Assembly (NCBI GenBank): GCA_030606215.1 | Contig: JAUWGW010000001.1 | Span: 1-64,000 of the forward strand | DNA length: 64,000 nucleotides | Reading direction: 5' to 3' | From: a bacterium | GTDB lineage: Bacteria > NPL-UPA2 > JAUVJM01 | Part shown: one piece after another, positions 9,082 to 17,283 of the stretch | Position numbering within the stretch: position 1 is the first letter of the stretch | Layout: the number at the start of each line of letters is the position of its first letter | Position numbers and translations under genes: made by a program | Notes under the pieces: model-generated | What the model saw: the letters and a program-made list of their open reading frames with translations, nothing else | The model's database searches: none | What the model was told of the DNA's origin: nothing

Positions 9082-10280
9082 TTTTCTCCCGGCCCTTTCC
9101 ACAATCTGTCCACTTCATCATATATCCAATCATCTTCCGATATTTCTAAATCCTTTAACTTAGCATCGGGGGCACAAACCATTTTCATAACCTCATCCCA
9201 TGTCTTAACACCACTAACAGCGTCCAGAGCCTCCACATTTTGCGCGCCGGCAGCATTGGCGCATTTCATGCATATTTCAGGAGATTCCCCTTTCAGATAG
9301 CCCGTGAGAAAACCAGCTACAGCGGAATCACCTGAACCTGCTGCACTGGCTATTCTGTCAATATGATAACATGGAGCCCACAGTTCGCGGTTTGACCAGT
9401 TGTGAGAATCAGCCGGTTTTGCATAACCAATTTTATCCAGTATGGCTTTGCCGGTTGTGCGGAGGTAGAAACCGCGGTGTCCGCATTTCAATGTAATTAT
9501 CTTAGCTCCATAACCGAGCAAAACATCCGAAATACGGGTAAGGTCATCTGGCTTAAAAAAATCAACAATATCCCCGCCTTTAGCTTCGTGTTTAAGGGAT
9601 GAAAGTCTTTTCCTATCAACCATGAACATGACTTCTTCTATGCTTGGTGTAAATATATCCACATGCGGCAGTAATTTCCTCAGTATTAAATCCCAATCCA
9701 CTTTCCCTGACTCGCTATCCGGGTCAGGCAATGCCATATCTAACGAAGTAGTCACACCCATGGATTTTACCTGAGTGAATATCTTGATAAGTTCAGCCCC
9801 ATCATTAATGTAAAGATTTCTCATAAGAGGGGGATAACCCAGGTGAAACAATCTGGCATTTCTTACAAGGGCAAAATCAATGTCGCCGTAATCAAAAGCG
9901 GCATTTGTACCTGGATTATGCAAAAACATTCTATCAATCCCGGGGATTGCTATGACAATTGTATAGGAGCTATGTTCACCCTTAGCCGTAATCATCCCAT
10001 GGGGCTCAATATAGTTCCCTAATATTCCAATAATTGCTTTGCCGAATAAATCATCACCAACTTTCCCCATAAAGTCTACTTTCAGACCGAGTTTTAGGAG
10101 AGCTATTCCGGTATTAGGAACCGAGCCGCCGGTTGAAATGGCTGCTTCGCTGACATTCACTAACCGCCCCGGGGTTAAGATATTCCCTACCCTGTCAGCT
10201 TTTATATTGCCGAATCTGGGAATAATATCTAAACAAATATGACCTGCTGCGATTACATCTATTGATTTTTTGTTACTCAT
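9078..10280 (-). CDS. PfkB-family sugar kinase
   Basis: About 400 residues of the ribokinase fold. The N-terminal beta strand (DVIAAGHICLDIIPRF) is followed by an internal GGSVPNTGIALLKLG motif. The C-terminal catalytic signature is IASAAGSGDSAVAGFL, where the Asp is the expected catalytic base (usual form DTxGAGD). The A-A-G-S-G-D version is a variant. It phosphorylates a sugar or related alcohol using ATP. ATG 10280 overlaps the TGA of the DNA glycosylase gene as ATGA. It is longer than typical PfkB proteins (about 310), with an insertion around 175-260. A carbohydrate role is inferred from the two dehydrogenases that follow. Confidence 0.8.
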   Translation of the reverse strand: MSNKKSIDVIAAGHICLDIIPRFGNIKADRVGNILTPGRLVNVSEAAISTGGSVPNTGIALLKLGLKVDFMGKVGDDLFGKAIIGILGNYIEPHGMITAKGEHSSYTIVIAIPGIDRMFLHNPGTNAAFDYGDIDFALVRNARLFHLGYPPLMRNLYINDGAELIKIFTQVKSMGVTTSLDMALPDPDSESGKVDWDLILRKLLPHVDIFTPSIEEVMFMVDRKRLSSLKHEAKGGDIVDFFKPDDLTRISDVLLGYGAKIITLKCGHRGFYLRTTGKAILDKIGYAKPADSHNWSNRELWAPCYHIDRIASAAGSGDSAVAGFLTGYLKGESPEICMKCANAAGAQNVEALDAVSGVKTWDEVMKMVCAPDAKLKDLEISEDDWIYDEVDRLWKGPGEK

Positions 10281-10879
10281 AACCGTTTTGAGACAAAAGG
10301 GCTTGATTTCAGATAGAAACGCCACAGTTTATGTGCCCATTCTTCAGCATAATCGATGCCAACTCTTTCCGTCCGAACAATCTCATTTCTTGGAATCTTT
10401 TCTCTTCTATCTTCTAACCACACCTGGGAACTTCTTGTAATATCAAGACCGTAGTGCGATTTGTCAAATCCAAAAGCCTGGCATAATTTCCCGGGTCCGC
10501 TTGTCAGGTTCAAAAGCAGACTTGTTTTCCTCCTCTTCATCATCTCCTCAATTCCTTCAACAGGCTCAACTGCCCTTATGAGCACACACTGAGGCATGCC
10601 TTCTTTACCTGTTGTGATATTCAATTGCCAGTACATACCATACACTATATAAATATATATATGCCCGCCAATGAGATATTCTACTTTGTTCCTCCGGGTT
10701 TTCCTCCAGTTATAACTGTGGGAAGCTTTATCTTCAGGTCCCATATAGCTTTCCGTCTCAACAATTCTGCCGGAGAGTTTCAGACCATTATCCAGATGGA
10801 TGATGTATTTCCCGAGCATCTCCCTTGCAGCTTTAACAGCCGAATCCGTGAAAAAAGAGCGTTTCAGTCTGGGACTCAT
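10277..10879 (-). CDS. 3-methyladenine DNA glycosylase (AAG/MPG family)
   Basis: Base-excision repair enzyme that removes alkylated purines. The 200 residues are typical. The KYIIHLDNGLKLSGRIVETE strand carries the catalytic Glu region, and YMGPEDKASHSYNWRKTRRN, IYIVYGMYWQLNI and NLTSGPGKLCQAFGF are family landmarks. It lies 6 bases after dgt and overlaps the kinase gene. Its pairing with dgt fits nucleotide and DNA hygiene, while the sugar genes downstream are unrelated passengers of the same transcript. Confidence 0.93.
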   Translation of the reverse strand: MSPRLKRSFFTDSAVKAAREMLGKYIIHLDNGLKLSGRIVETESYMGPEDKASHSYNWRKTRRNKVEYLIGGHIYIYIVYGMYWQLNITTGKEGMPQCVLIRAVEPVEGIEEMMKRRKTSLLLNLTSGPGKLCQAFGFDKSHYGLDITRSSQVWLEDRREKIPRNEIVRTERVGIDYAEEWAHKLWRFYLKSSPFVSKRL

Positions 10880-10885
10880 GAGAAG

Positions 10886-12028
10886 CTATACTTTCTCATA
10901 AGGTTCAAAAAGTTTCTTATACTCGTCAAGTGCGAATCTATCCGTCATGCCTGCGATATAATCGCAGATTACTCTGCGCGGGTTTTCTGTTTCAAACGTT
11001 TTCTGCGTTGCCGGCGGGAGCTGGCCCGGGCGGCTCAGATAGACATTAAAAAGTTCCCGTATGAAGCGTTCTGCTTTCTCAGACATTCTAACAACACGGT
11101 AGTGTAAGTACATATTCTTGAAGAGGAATTCCTTAAGAGCCTGGTTTTTCTTTTGCATCTCAGGACCGAATGAGACAAGTGGATAAGTATTATTCCTAAC
11201 ATCCTCAACAGAATGAATTCCGAGTTCCTGCAATTTCATAGTGCTAAATTCAAGAGCGTCAGTGACCTGGGAGTTTATAAGAGTTCTTACTACTTGATAT
11301 TTTCTATGTTTCCTATCAAGTGATTGGCTCGTACTCTGGTAAATTTCCTTCCAGAGTTCTACTTTTTCAAGCCCTTCCTCATCTATTAAGCCTGCGGTAA
11401 GTCCATCATCCAGGTCGTGACTGTTATAGGCAATCTCATCGGCAAGGTTCACGACCTGTGCTTCAAGAGTCGGCATTTTTTCAGGTTCAAATTTGGAAGG
11501 CAATGGCCTGTCGTAGGAGGTTGTATGTTTGATAATTCCTTCTCTTGCTTCCCATGAAAGGTTAAGTCCTGGAAAATCAGGATATCTCCTCTCAAGTTTG
11601 TCAACTACTCTGAGTCCCTGGTGGTTATGTTCAAACCCTCCTTCATCCTTCATTAGCTCGTTGAGAGCTTTTTCCCCGGCGTGGCCAAATGGCGTATGTC
11701 CTAAATCGTGGGCGAGGGCAATAGCTTCGCACAAATCTTCATTCAAACCAAGAGCTCTGGCAATACAACCGGAAATCTGGGTTACTTCTATGGTATGTGT
11801 AAGGCGGGTTCGGTAATAGTCACCTTCATGATATACAAAGACCTGGGTCTTATACTCAAGCCTGCGGAATGCTGTGGAATGGATAATTCTGTCGCGGTCT
11901 CGCTGGAATACTGAGCGGTAATTATGCTCTTCTTCAGGATATACTCTGCCGCGGCTCGCTGCACTTCTGACGGCATATGGAGCTAAGTTACTCCCTTCCC
12001 TTTTTTCCCAGTCAAGTCTTGTTAGCAT
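10886..12028 (-). CDS. dgt: Deoxyguanosinetriphosphate triphosphohydrolase-like protein
   Basis: HD-domain enzyme that splits dNTPs into deoxynucleoside and triphosphate. The 380 residues fit the shorter dGTPase-like class. The N-terminal RDRDRIIHSTAFRRLEYKTQVF and TRLTHTIEV lead into the metal-binding HDLGHTPFGHAGE, and a later NLADEIAYNSHDLDDGL gives the second Asp. It starts 2 bases after a small membrane protein gene and ends 6 bases before the glycosylase gene, so it is part of the 13310-5654 run. Confidence 0.93.
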   Translation of the reverse strand: MLTRLDWEKREGSNLAPYAVRSAASRGRVYPEEEHNYRSVFQRDRDRIIHSTAFRRLEYKTQVFVYHEGDYYRTRLTHTIEVTQISGCIARALGLNEDLCEAIALAHDLGHTPFGHAGEKALNELMKDEGGFEHNHQGLRVVDKLERRYPDFPGLNLSWEAREGIIKHTTSYDRPLPSKFEPEKMPTLEAQVVNLADEIAYNSHDLDDGLTAGLIDEEGLEKVELWKEIYQSTSQSLDRKHRKYQVVRTLINSQVTDALEFSTMKLQELGIHSVEDVRNNTYPLVSFGPEMQKKNQALKEFLFKNMYLHYRVVRMSEKAERFIRELFNVYLSRPGQLPPATQKTFETENPRRVICDYIAGMTDRFALDEYKKLFEPYEKV

Positions 12029-12030
12029 AT

Positions 12031-12342
12031 TTATTCCGGGAAGAAGGGTAATTTTCTATAGAAGTCCATTACCGGAGTTAGCCAGTCAGGAGCGGAAATA
12101 TTGAAAATGGGAAGCACAAGGAAGGTCATCGCACCTGCCAGGAAAATGAGGCACAAAAATAAGACAAACGTGAGAAACTTGCTTCGCTGCTGAGGCAAGC
12201 GTCTTACAGGTTTCCTCACTCGCTCAGCTTTCTTTCCGGATTCCCCCTTCAGTTCAGGCATTACAGGTTTTGCTGCATCCGGTTTCGGTTCATCCGGTTC
12301 TATGATAAGTGGTTTTTCACCCAGACTATTCTTGCCGACCAT
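12031..12342 (-). CDS. Small single-pass membrane protein, unknown
   Basis: 103 residues. The first 55 are hydrophilic, proline- and charge-rich. One membrane segment (about 56-78, FLTFVLFLCLIFLAGAMTFL) follows, with a short C-terminal tail. By the positive-inside rule the Arg/Lys-rich N-terminal part should be cytoplasmic. I do not recognise a family. It lies 11 bases after the coiled-coil protein gene and 2 bases before dgt, so the two unknowns may act together at the inner membrane. Confidence 0.7.
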   Translation of the reverse strand: MVGKNSLGEKPLIIEPDEPKPDAAKPVMPELKGESGKKAERVRKPVRRLPQQRSKFLTFVLFLCLIFLAGAMTFLVLPIFNISAPDWLTPVMDFYRKLPFFPE

Positions 12343-12353
12343 AGCTTTTCCTC

Positions 12354-13310
12354 CTATTTCGGGGTTCTGAGGTAATCTTTCGGTGCAACTCTAATCCCGG
12401 GTTTGATATCACCAAGTTCAGCTACTATGACCAGGGACACAACTCTCCTGGCTTTAATCCTGCTAACAACATTATCTTCTCTGTATATCAGGAAAACCGG
12501 CTGCGCAGTCGTCTGTACTCTTCTATGAACTTCTATACTTGCAAAACCGAGCGGGGAGATTTTAGATACTCTTCCCTCAAAAAGTTCAGGCTGAAGTAGT
12601 TCGTCCCCTTCTAATTGAACCAGAGCGCCCTCTCTTATCTTTTTCAATAGTTCTCTCTCCGCCGCTTCTATTACGACTGTTGCTCCATGCACCTTCTTTA
12701 AAGCAGTTTTCCCAAGCACTCTTCCCCTGCGATGGACAAAAATAGGCGATGTTACATTTCCTATTTTACTGCTCAGGCTGATTGTTAGGTATCTATTTCC
12801 GTAAACGCCCGCTACCCTTCCACGTCCCGGAACATGTTTCATTTCTCTGCCTGGAGTAACATCGGTGGGAGGTTTCTCAAAACTGGCACCCAGTTTAAGA
12901 GTGTTTAGTTCCTGAGTTAACTTTGCAAGTTCCTTTTCAAGGGGTGACTTTCCCTCCTGTAACTTCTTTGCGTTTTCCCGAAGTTTCTCCCTTTCAACAA
13001 TACAGCTATTTAGATCAGCTTCCTTCTTTTTAAGTTCATCTTTCACCGTGCTGAGCTGCTGTTTTGTGGAATTCAGTTGTTTTTCAACCCCAGCTCTTTC
13101 TCTTTTCTCTGAATCCAGTGCTGTTTTCAGTGACTTCTTCTCTTCGCGGGCATCCTGCAATTTTTCTTCAGTGCCTTTAGCCTTCACCTCAAACTGAGTG
13201 ATTTCCTCTCCCTGATTTTGCATTGTGTCTCTGACCTTCACTGCTACAGGCGGGAAGACTGCCGCAATAAGGAAAATCAAGAAAAGGAAAAACTTTCCAA
13301 GTTTACCCAT
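12354..13310 (-). CDS. Membrane-anchored coiled-coil protein, unknown
   Basis: 318 residues. An N-terminal membrane anchor or signal (about 5-24) is followed by a long Lys/Glu-rich coiled coil (about 30-140). The C-terminal part is beta-rich (about 155-318) and contains a basic G-R-G-R-V-A-G-V-Y-G-N-R strand. The layout (TM, coiled coil, beta domain) resembles MreC or periplasmic adaptor proteins, but no defining motif is seen. The start has a GGAG ribosome-binding site. It begins the 13310-5654 run. Function unknown. Confidence 0.7.
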   Translation of the reverse strand: MGKLGKFFLFLIFLIAAVFPPVAVKVRDTMQNQGEEITQFEVKAKGTEEKLQDAREEKKSLKTALDSEKRERAGVEKQLNSTKQQLSTVKDELKKKEADLNSCIVEREKLRENAKKLQEGKSPLEKELAKLTQELNTLKLGASFEKPPTDVTPGREMKHVPGRGRVAGVYGNRYLTISLSSKIGNVTSPIFVHRRGRVLGKTALKKVHGATVVIEAAERELLKKIREGALVQLEGDELLQPELFEGRVSKISPLGFASIEVHRRVQTTAQPVFLIYREDNVVSRIKARRVVSLVIVAELGDIKPGIRVAPKDYLRTPK

Positions 13311-13353
13311 TTGCTTTCTCCTCTATAAACGTAAATATTCAGTAAAGTCCGTT

Positions 13354-13400
13354 TCCTGTCATTCCCGCACAAGCTGGAATCCAGGGGTTTGGATTTTAGA
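13354..13400. repeat. Partial GTCATTCCCGC-type dispersed repeat
   Basis: CTGTCATTCCCGCACAAGC followed by TGGAATCCAGG is one arm of the same imperfect hairpin repeat seen at 23591-23659. It lies between the ATPase gene and the coiled-coil protein gene. The facing arm is only partly kept. Confidence 0.6.
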
Positions 13401-13404
13401 TTCC

Positions 13405-15033
13405 TCAACTCATTTTTGGCTGTTCATACAGGTCAAGAATGAAATTTAAATCGTTAAGATCCCACAGCCAAATTCCTTCCTCTTTTGCCAATAGTTTTGC
13501 ATCAGTTTCAATTCCAGCAAGACAAATGAGGAGCTTTCTACCTATCTTACCTCTGAAACCGGATAGTTTTGTTAGAAATGTTCTTACTCCGCTTTCTGAA
13601 ACAACTGCTTTTGAAAAGTCAGCAATCCAGTATGTCTTCCCGGCGGAACCAACCACCGGTAGTTCCTGTCCATGTACTGTTCTTGTGGAGATATTGCTAA
13701 ATTTGGGCAGCTTCAGCGTTTTCCCTGCAATCTCAACTACTTCATTCCGGAAAAGTCTGAAAAGATTGCGCAGTCGTTCATCTACACCTGCTTTCTCCTG
13801 TGTTATATGCAGGGACATTAGGTTCTCAACCTGTCTGCGCAATTCAAGTTCGCCTTTTCCTTCCACAACTGGTTCAAAAGATTCCTGCCTGCTCCGATAG
13901 ACTGACTTTATCCACCATTTGAGAAGCGGGTCGCAGAAATCATAGACCTTGCCGCGTTTCACGATAATATCTGCATTCATAAGTTTTTCCAGTTTCCTTG
14001 TAGTCTGGGCTGTACTCTTTGAGATAATGCGGGAAACCTCTGAAGGTTTTTTGTTTCCATCGGCTATAGCGAGGAGTATCTCCAGGTCTTGAGGTATTCT
14101 ATTATCCATAATGCCTTTTAGGAAGTTGTTCAGATACTGGTAAATAATACTTATTGGACTGAAAAGTTGTCTGGATACTGCTTCAGCAACTACACTGCTG
14201 GGTGCTTCCTTCATCTCCCTCTCGTTCATAATCCTTTTCAGCTCACGACAGAAACTGTCCAGGTAGAAAGGGTGCCCGTTAGTAATGCTGACCAGAAACT
14301 TCATACACGTCTTACTTATGGAAAGCCCATCAAGTTTTTTCTCAATAAACTTCAGCCCTTCATATATACCAAACGGCCCAAGATTATCTATTTCAAAACT
14401 GCCGAAAAGCAGTGAGAGGTCATGATTCAAAATTTCACCTGCACGCCTTGCGCTTGAACTCGTGACGATATACATAACCTCTTTTTGACTCATAATTTTC
14501 TGGCCAAGTATGACAAAAGGGTTTTTAACATTAAGTGAGCCCAGTTCCTGAAATTCATCCAGAATCATTACGCAGGATTTTTTTCCTTCTTCACAGAGGA
14601 TAGGGAGAAGGTCAAAAAGGGAAGACAGAATCTGGTCACGGCTTCTTTTTCCAAATAATTTCTCTATTCTTAATATCCCTTCAGTTGTCCTGGGCAAGTT
14701 ATCCCTTGCTTTTCCGAGCAGGACATCTATCCTCTCAGGAACCGGTTCTGCTTCTTTTCTGAAATAGTAGTATAGGAGTGCTCCTGTGAATCTCTTTCCA
14801 AATTTATGAAGCCGCTCGGGTCTCACTTCTAAGTAAATTGGGAGAATCTCATTATCGGTATTCAGTTCATTAATCAGTTGAAGAAGAAGGGAACTCTTCC
14901 CCATAAGCTCCTGTCCGAGTAAAGCCACATTCTGCCTGTAACCTTTCTTTAACCCATTGACTCTCTTCTTCATCAATTCCAGGTTTTCATGCCTGTCAAA
15001 GAAGACCTCACCCTGGACAGGGTCAGCAAACAT
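13405..15033 (-). CDS. Archaeal-type P-loop ATPase with winged-helix and DUF234-like C-terminus
   Basis: 542 residues. Walker A is LLGQELMGKSSLLLQ (about 38-52) and Walker B is CVMILDEFQELG (about 173-184), with an S-S-S-A-R sensor region. A winged-helix segment (about 315-360, LLAIADGNKKPSEVSRIISK) leads to the YDFCDPLLKWWIKSVYR motif typical of the ATPase_2/DUF234 group. The last 90 residues look like a nuclease-type fold (KTYWIADFSKA). These solitary ATPases are common in archaea and candidate phyla, and their cellular role is unclear. The gene stands alone beside tRNA-Gly. Transfer is possible but not shown. Confidence 0.75.
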   Translation of the reverse strand: MFADPVQGEVFFDRHENLELMKKRVNGLKKGYRQNVALLGQELMGKSSLLLQLINELNTDNEILPIYLEVRPERLHKFGKRFTGALLYYYFRKEAEPVPERIDVLLGKARDNLPRTTEGILRIEKLFGKRSRDQILSSLFDLLPILCEEGKKSCVMILDEFQELGSLNVKNPFVILGQKIMSQKEVMYIVTSSSARRAGEILNHDLSLLFGSFEIDNLGPFGIYEGLKFIEKKLDGLSISKTCMKFLVSITNGHPFYLDSFCRELKRIMNEREMKEAPSSVVAEAVSRQLFSPISIIYQYLNNFLKGIMDNRIPQDLEILLAIADGNKKPSEVSRIISKSTAQTTRKLEKLMNADIIVKRGKVYDFCDPLLKWWIKSVYRSRQESFEPVVEGKGELELRRQVENLMSLHITQEKAGVDERLRNLFRLFRNEVVEIAGKTLKLPKFSNISTRTVHGQELPVVGSAGKTYWIADFSKAVVSESGVRTFLTKLSGFRGKIGRKLLICLAGIETDAKLLAKEEGIWLWDLNDLNFILDLYEQPKMS

Positions 15034-15059
15034 TAATACACCTCATTCACTCTTATTCC

Positions 15060-15134
15060 TGGAGCGGGATACGGGATTTGAACCCGTGACTTCAACCTTG
15101 GGAAGGTTGCACTCTACCGCTGAGTTAATCCCGC
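15060..15134 (-). tRNA. tRNA-Gly (anticodon CCC), CCA encoded
   Basis: Complete cloverleaf on the minus strand. The acceptor stem GCGGGAT (15134-15128) pairs with ATCCCGC (15070-15064). The D arm and the anticodon stem CAACC/GGTTG flank the loop TTCCCAA, so the anticodon is CCC for GGG codons. The T arm contains GGGTTCAAATCCC. The 3' TCCA is encoded. A strong promoter lies 10 bases upstream of the mature 5' end. Confidence 0.95.
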
Positions 15135-15143
15135 GCGTCCATT

Positions 15144-15173
15144 ATTATACTTCTCCAGCGAAAACAGTGTCAA
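15144..15173 (-). promoter_or_regulatory. tRNA-Gly promoter
   Basis: Perfect TTGACA (15173-15168), an 18-nt spacer and perfect TATAAT (15149-15144) on the minus strand, placing transcription start within a few bases of the tRNA. Confidence 0.85.
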
Positions 15174-15184
15174 CTATCTTCGTG

Positions 15185-15352
15185 TCAGCCTTTTCGCCAG
15201 AAAATTAGCCCCAGAATCACCAGAAGTCCGCACACCGCGAGAGCCATACCCGATTTGGGTCCAAATATAACCTCAGGTTTGCCAACTATTTTGTCATACA
15301 CAACAGTAAAAGCCGCCCCCAATAACCCTATCACAAAAAGAATTTTTCCCAT
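15185..15352 (-). CDS. Small two-pass membrane protein, unknown
   Basis: 55 residues from ATG 15352, which has a GGAGG ribosome-binding site upstream. Two hydrophobic segments (KILFVIGLLGAAFTVVYD, then AVCGLLVILGLIFW) are separated by a short polar loop, and the protein ends in a basic R-K-G. No family is recognised. It lies between a PfkB kinase gene and tRNA-Gly in the same orientation. Confidence 0.55.
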   Translation of the reverse strand: MGKILFVIGLLGAAFTVVYDKIVGKPEVIFGPKSGMALAVCGLLVILGLIFWRKG

Positions 15353-15399
15353 AATTTTTCTTCCACCTCCTCCCAATCTTTCCTATCTTTCAGCCGCAG

Positions 15400-16293
15400 T
15401 TAGAATCGGGTCAGGTTACGAAATTCCTCAAACCTTCCCATAATATCTTCTTTCGTTACTTTCTCCAATCTCCTCAGACCAAAATCTTCCACGCAGAAAG
15501 AAGCAATTACACTCCCCATTACTATCGCTTTGCGAAGATTCTCTCCGTTTTCCTGTGCTAAAAAACCTATAACCCCTCCGGCAAAGGAATCCCCTGCTCC
15601 TGTTGCATCTCTAACAGTTTCCTGCGGATAAGCCGGAATAGAAAATAAAATATCTTCCCCTAAAACAAAAACCCCGTTTTCACCTTTCTTGACTATAACA
15701 GTCTTTGGACCATATGAAAGAATAGAGCGCCCTGCCTTTATAAGATTACTTTCATTTGTAAGCTGTCTTGCTTCTGATTCATTCAGAAACATCATATCTA
15801 TTCTTCTGAGAGTTTTTAAGAGCAGTGTCTTTTCTGTTTCAATCCATAGATCCATTGTATCTCCGGCAACCAGGTTAGATCCTTTTATCTGTGATAGCAC
15901 CTTCAGATGCGATTTCGGGTTGATATTTGCGAGAAAAATATAGTCTGATGAGCAGTATTCTTCAGAGAGTTCAGGGTTGAAATTCTCAAGCACATCCTGG
16001 CACACTGATAAGGTTTTCCTATCATCAGGGTTCTCGCCATATTCCCCTGTCCAGCGAAATGTCTTATCCCCTACCTTCAAACCATCCAGATTTATAGAGC
16101 GTGTGCTCAGAAGTTTGAGATATTCTTCAGGAAAGTCAGGTCCAATTACTCCTGTAATTCCCACCTTGCTGAAATAACTTGCCGCCCACGCAAAATAAAC
16201 TGCCGAGCCTCCAAGAATATCTTGAACCTCAGCTTGTGGAGTTTTTATCGTGTCAAGCGCAATTGACCCAACTGCAGCAATGTCCGGTTTCAT
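15400..16293 (-). CDS. PfkB-family carbohydrate/nucleoside kinase
   Basis: 297 residues, ribokinase fold. The N-terminal DIAAVGSIALDTI and ILGGSAVYFAWAASYF (sugar-binding GG) precede the C-terminal DATGAGDSFAGGVIGFL with the canonical catalytic Asp of the GAGD motif. It phosphorylates a sugar or nucleoside. The LGGSAxYFA pattern is shared with PfkB kinases annotated near inositol or nucleoside genes, so the substrate is open. The -10 box lies 9 bases before the ATG and there is no ribosome-binding site, so the transcript is probably leaderless. Its promoter diverges from that of the Tad operon. Confidence 0.85.
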   Translation of the reverse strand: MKPDIAAVGSIALDTIKTPQAEVQDILGGSAVYFAWAASYFSKVGITGVIGPDFPEEYLKLLSTRSINLDGLKVGDKTFRWTGEYGENPDDRKTLSVCQDVLENFNPELSEEYCSSDYIFLANINPKSHLKVLSQIKGSNLVAGDTMDLWIETEKTLLLKTLRRIDMMFLNESEARQLTNESNLIKAGRSILSYGPKTVIVKKGENGVFVLGEDILFSIPAYPQETVRDATGAGDSFAGGVIGFLAQENGENLRKAIVMGSVIASFCVEDFGLRRLEKVTKEDIMGRFEEFRNLTRF

Positions 16294-16302
16294 ACTTGCA
16301 AG

Positions 16303-16331
16303 ATTTTACCACCGGCCACACTTTCTGGCAA
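16303..16331 (-). promoter_or_regulatory. Promoter of the PfkB kinase gene, leaderless
   Basis: TTGCCA (16331-16326), a 17-nt spacer and TAAAAT (16308-16303). Only 9 bases separate the -10 box from the ATG at 16293. Its -35 box lies 11 bases from the -35 box of the divergent Tad promoter. Confidence 0.6.
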
Positions 16332-16342
16332 GAGGATTTTTC

Positions 16343-16372
16343 TTGACAGGGGAGGGAGCGTCAGAATATACT
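16343..16372 (+). promoter_or_regulatory. Promoter of the Tad pilus operon
   Basis: Perfect TTGACA (16343-16348), an 18-nt spacer and TATACT (16367-16372). Transcription should begin near 16379, just ahead of a GGAG ribosome-binding site (16388-16391) and the short Flp pilin gene at 16398. Confidence 0.75.
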
Positions 16373-16397
16373 GAGCATACGAAATTCGGAGTGTGGA

Positions 16398-16544
16398 ATG
16401 CGGAGTGGGCAGGTTATGGTAGAATATCTTCTTCTAATTTCTTTCGTTATTCTGGGGTTGGTTACGACATTTGAGTTTTTACGGCAGGGGCTCTTTGAAT
16501 ACTATAGATTCATGGTGACTGTAGTCTGTCTTCCCATTCCATAG
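16398..16544 (+). CDS. flp: Very short Flp-type pilin
   Basis: 48 residues from ATG 16398, with GGAG at 16388-16391 (6-nt gap) and a strong promoter upstream. The N-terminus MRSG/QVMVEYLLLISFVILGL has the class IVb prepilin mark: Gly, cleavage, then Glu at +5 and Tyr at +6, followed by one hydrophobic helix. It parallels the second pilin at 16570 (G/QSMTEY...). The mature chain of about 44 residues is at the short end for Flp subunits. Being the first gene of the operon, it could be the major pilin or a minor tip subunit. The C-terminus (VTVVCLPIP) is unusual. Confidence 0.7.
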   Translation: MRSGQVMVEYLLLISFVILGLVTTFEFLRQGLFEYYRFMVTVVCLPIP

Positions 16545-16569
16545 GGGAAAATAAGGGGGTGAGGGAAAA

Positions 16570-16821
16570 GTGCTGGTTAGGATGAAAAAGGGTTGTCGCG
16601 GGCAAAGCATGACAGAATATATTATAATTGTTGCCCTCATTGCAGTTGCTGCCATTGCTGTGATAATGTTATTCGGCAAGCAGATAAGACACGCTTTCCT
16701 GACAATGACACACAGCCTCTCTGGCACAGGAACTGGAGAACAGGTGGATCAAGCCGAGCAGGCTGGTGAAATTGGGCAGGATCAGGATGTGGGGCTTGAT
16801 GATTTTGATATGTCACAGTGA
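16570..16821 (+). CDS. Flp-type pilin with polar C-terminal tail
   Basis: 83 residues from GTG 16570 (a GAGG sits upstream; ATG 16582 is an alternative). The prepilin signature is G/QSMTEYIIIVALIAVAAIAV with Glu+5 and Tyr+6, and a hydrophobic helix follows. The last 35 residues are Gln/Glu/Asp-rich, an acidic tail not common in Flp pilins. Tad systems polymerise such subunits into adhesive fibres after cleavage by a TadV-type peptidase, which is not in the window. It is the second gene of the operon. Confidence 0.85.
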   Translation: MLVRMKKGCRGQSMTEYIIIVALIAVAAIAVIMLFGKQIRHAFLTMTHSLSGTGTGEQVDQAEQAGEIGQDQDVGLDDFDMSQ

Positions 16822-17283
16822 GTGATGCAATCCAGTCCCAGAAATAGCGGACAATCCCTGGTTGAATTTGTAATCCTCTTCCCCGTAATAATATACTTTA
16901 CTTTAATTCTAATCCAGACTGCCTTTATCTACAACGCATATCAAATTGTGAATTACGCCGCTTATTGTTCTGCAAGAGCAGGGATAGTCTACAAGGCTAA
17001 TATGGACAAAATGAAAAGAGCCGCTGTTATAGCTACTATTCCAATTGCCGGTAGAAAAATTTCTACTGGTGTTTTTTTCCTTCCCCGCTTGCCGCAGATA
17101 CCGCATATTGACGATTATTATCACTCTGCATCCTTAAAAACTGGAGTTAAGCTGCAGGAATATACCGATAGTGAATTAACTGTAACAGTGACGCATCATT
17201 TCCAACTGATCGTGCCAGGCGTGGGAGTATTATTTGGAGCTCCACACCTGCCCGTCAGAGCAACCTGCACATTGCCAATATGA
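16822..17283 (+). CDS. TadE-like pseudopilin
   Basis: 153 residues from GTG 16822, directly after the pilin stop codon. The N-terminal RNSGQSLVEFVILFPVIIYFTLILIQ carries the TadE signature (G/QSLVEF with Glu+5, then a helix). A periplasmic domain follows. TadE proteins are minor pseudopilins of the Tad apparatus. The stop overlaps the next start as ATGA at 17280-17283, so translation is coupled to the TadG-like gene. Confidence 0.85.
   Translation: MMQSSPRNSGQSLVEFVILFPVIIYFTLILIQTAFIYNAYQIVNYAAYCSARAGIVYKANMDKMKRAAVIATIPIAGRKISTGVFFLPRLPQIPHIDDYYHSASLKTGVKLQEYTDSELTVTVTHHFQLIVPGVGVLFGAPHLPVRATCTLPI

Noticed and set aside
14957-15208. Rightward frame containing ERDTGFEPVTSTLGRLHSTAE
   Set aside because: It is the well-known false translation of a tRNA gene antisense (tRNA-Gly here).
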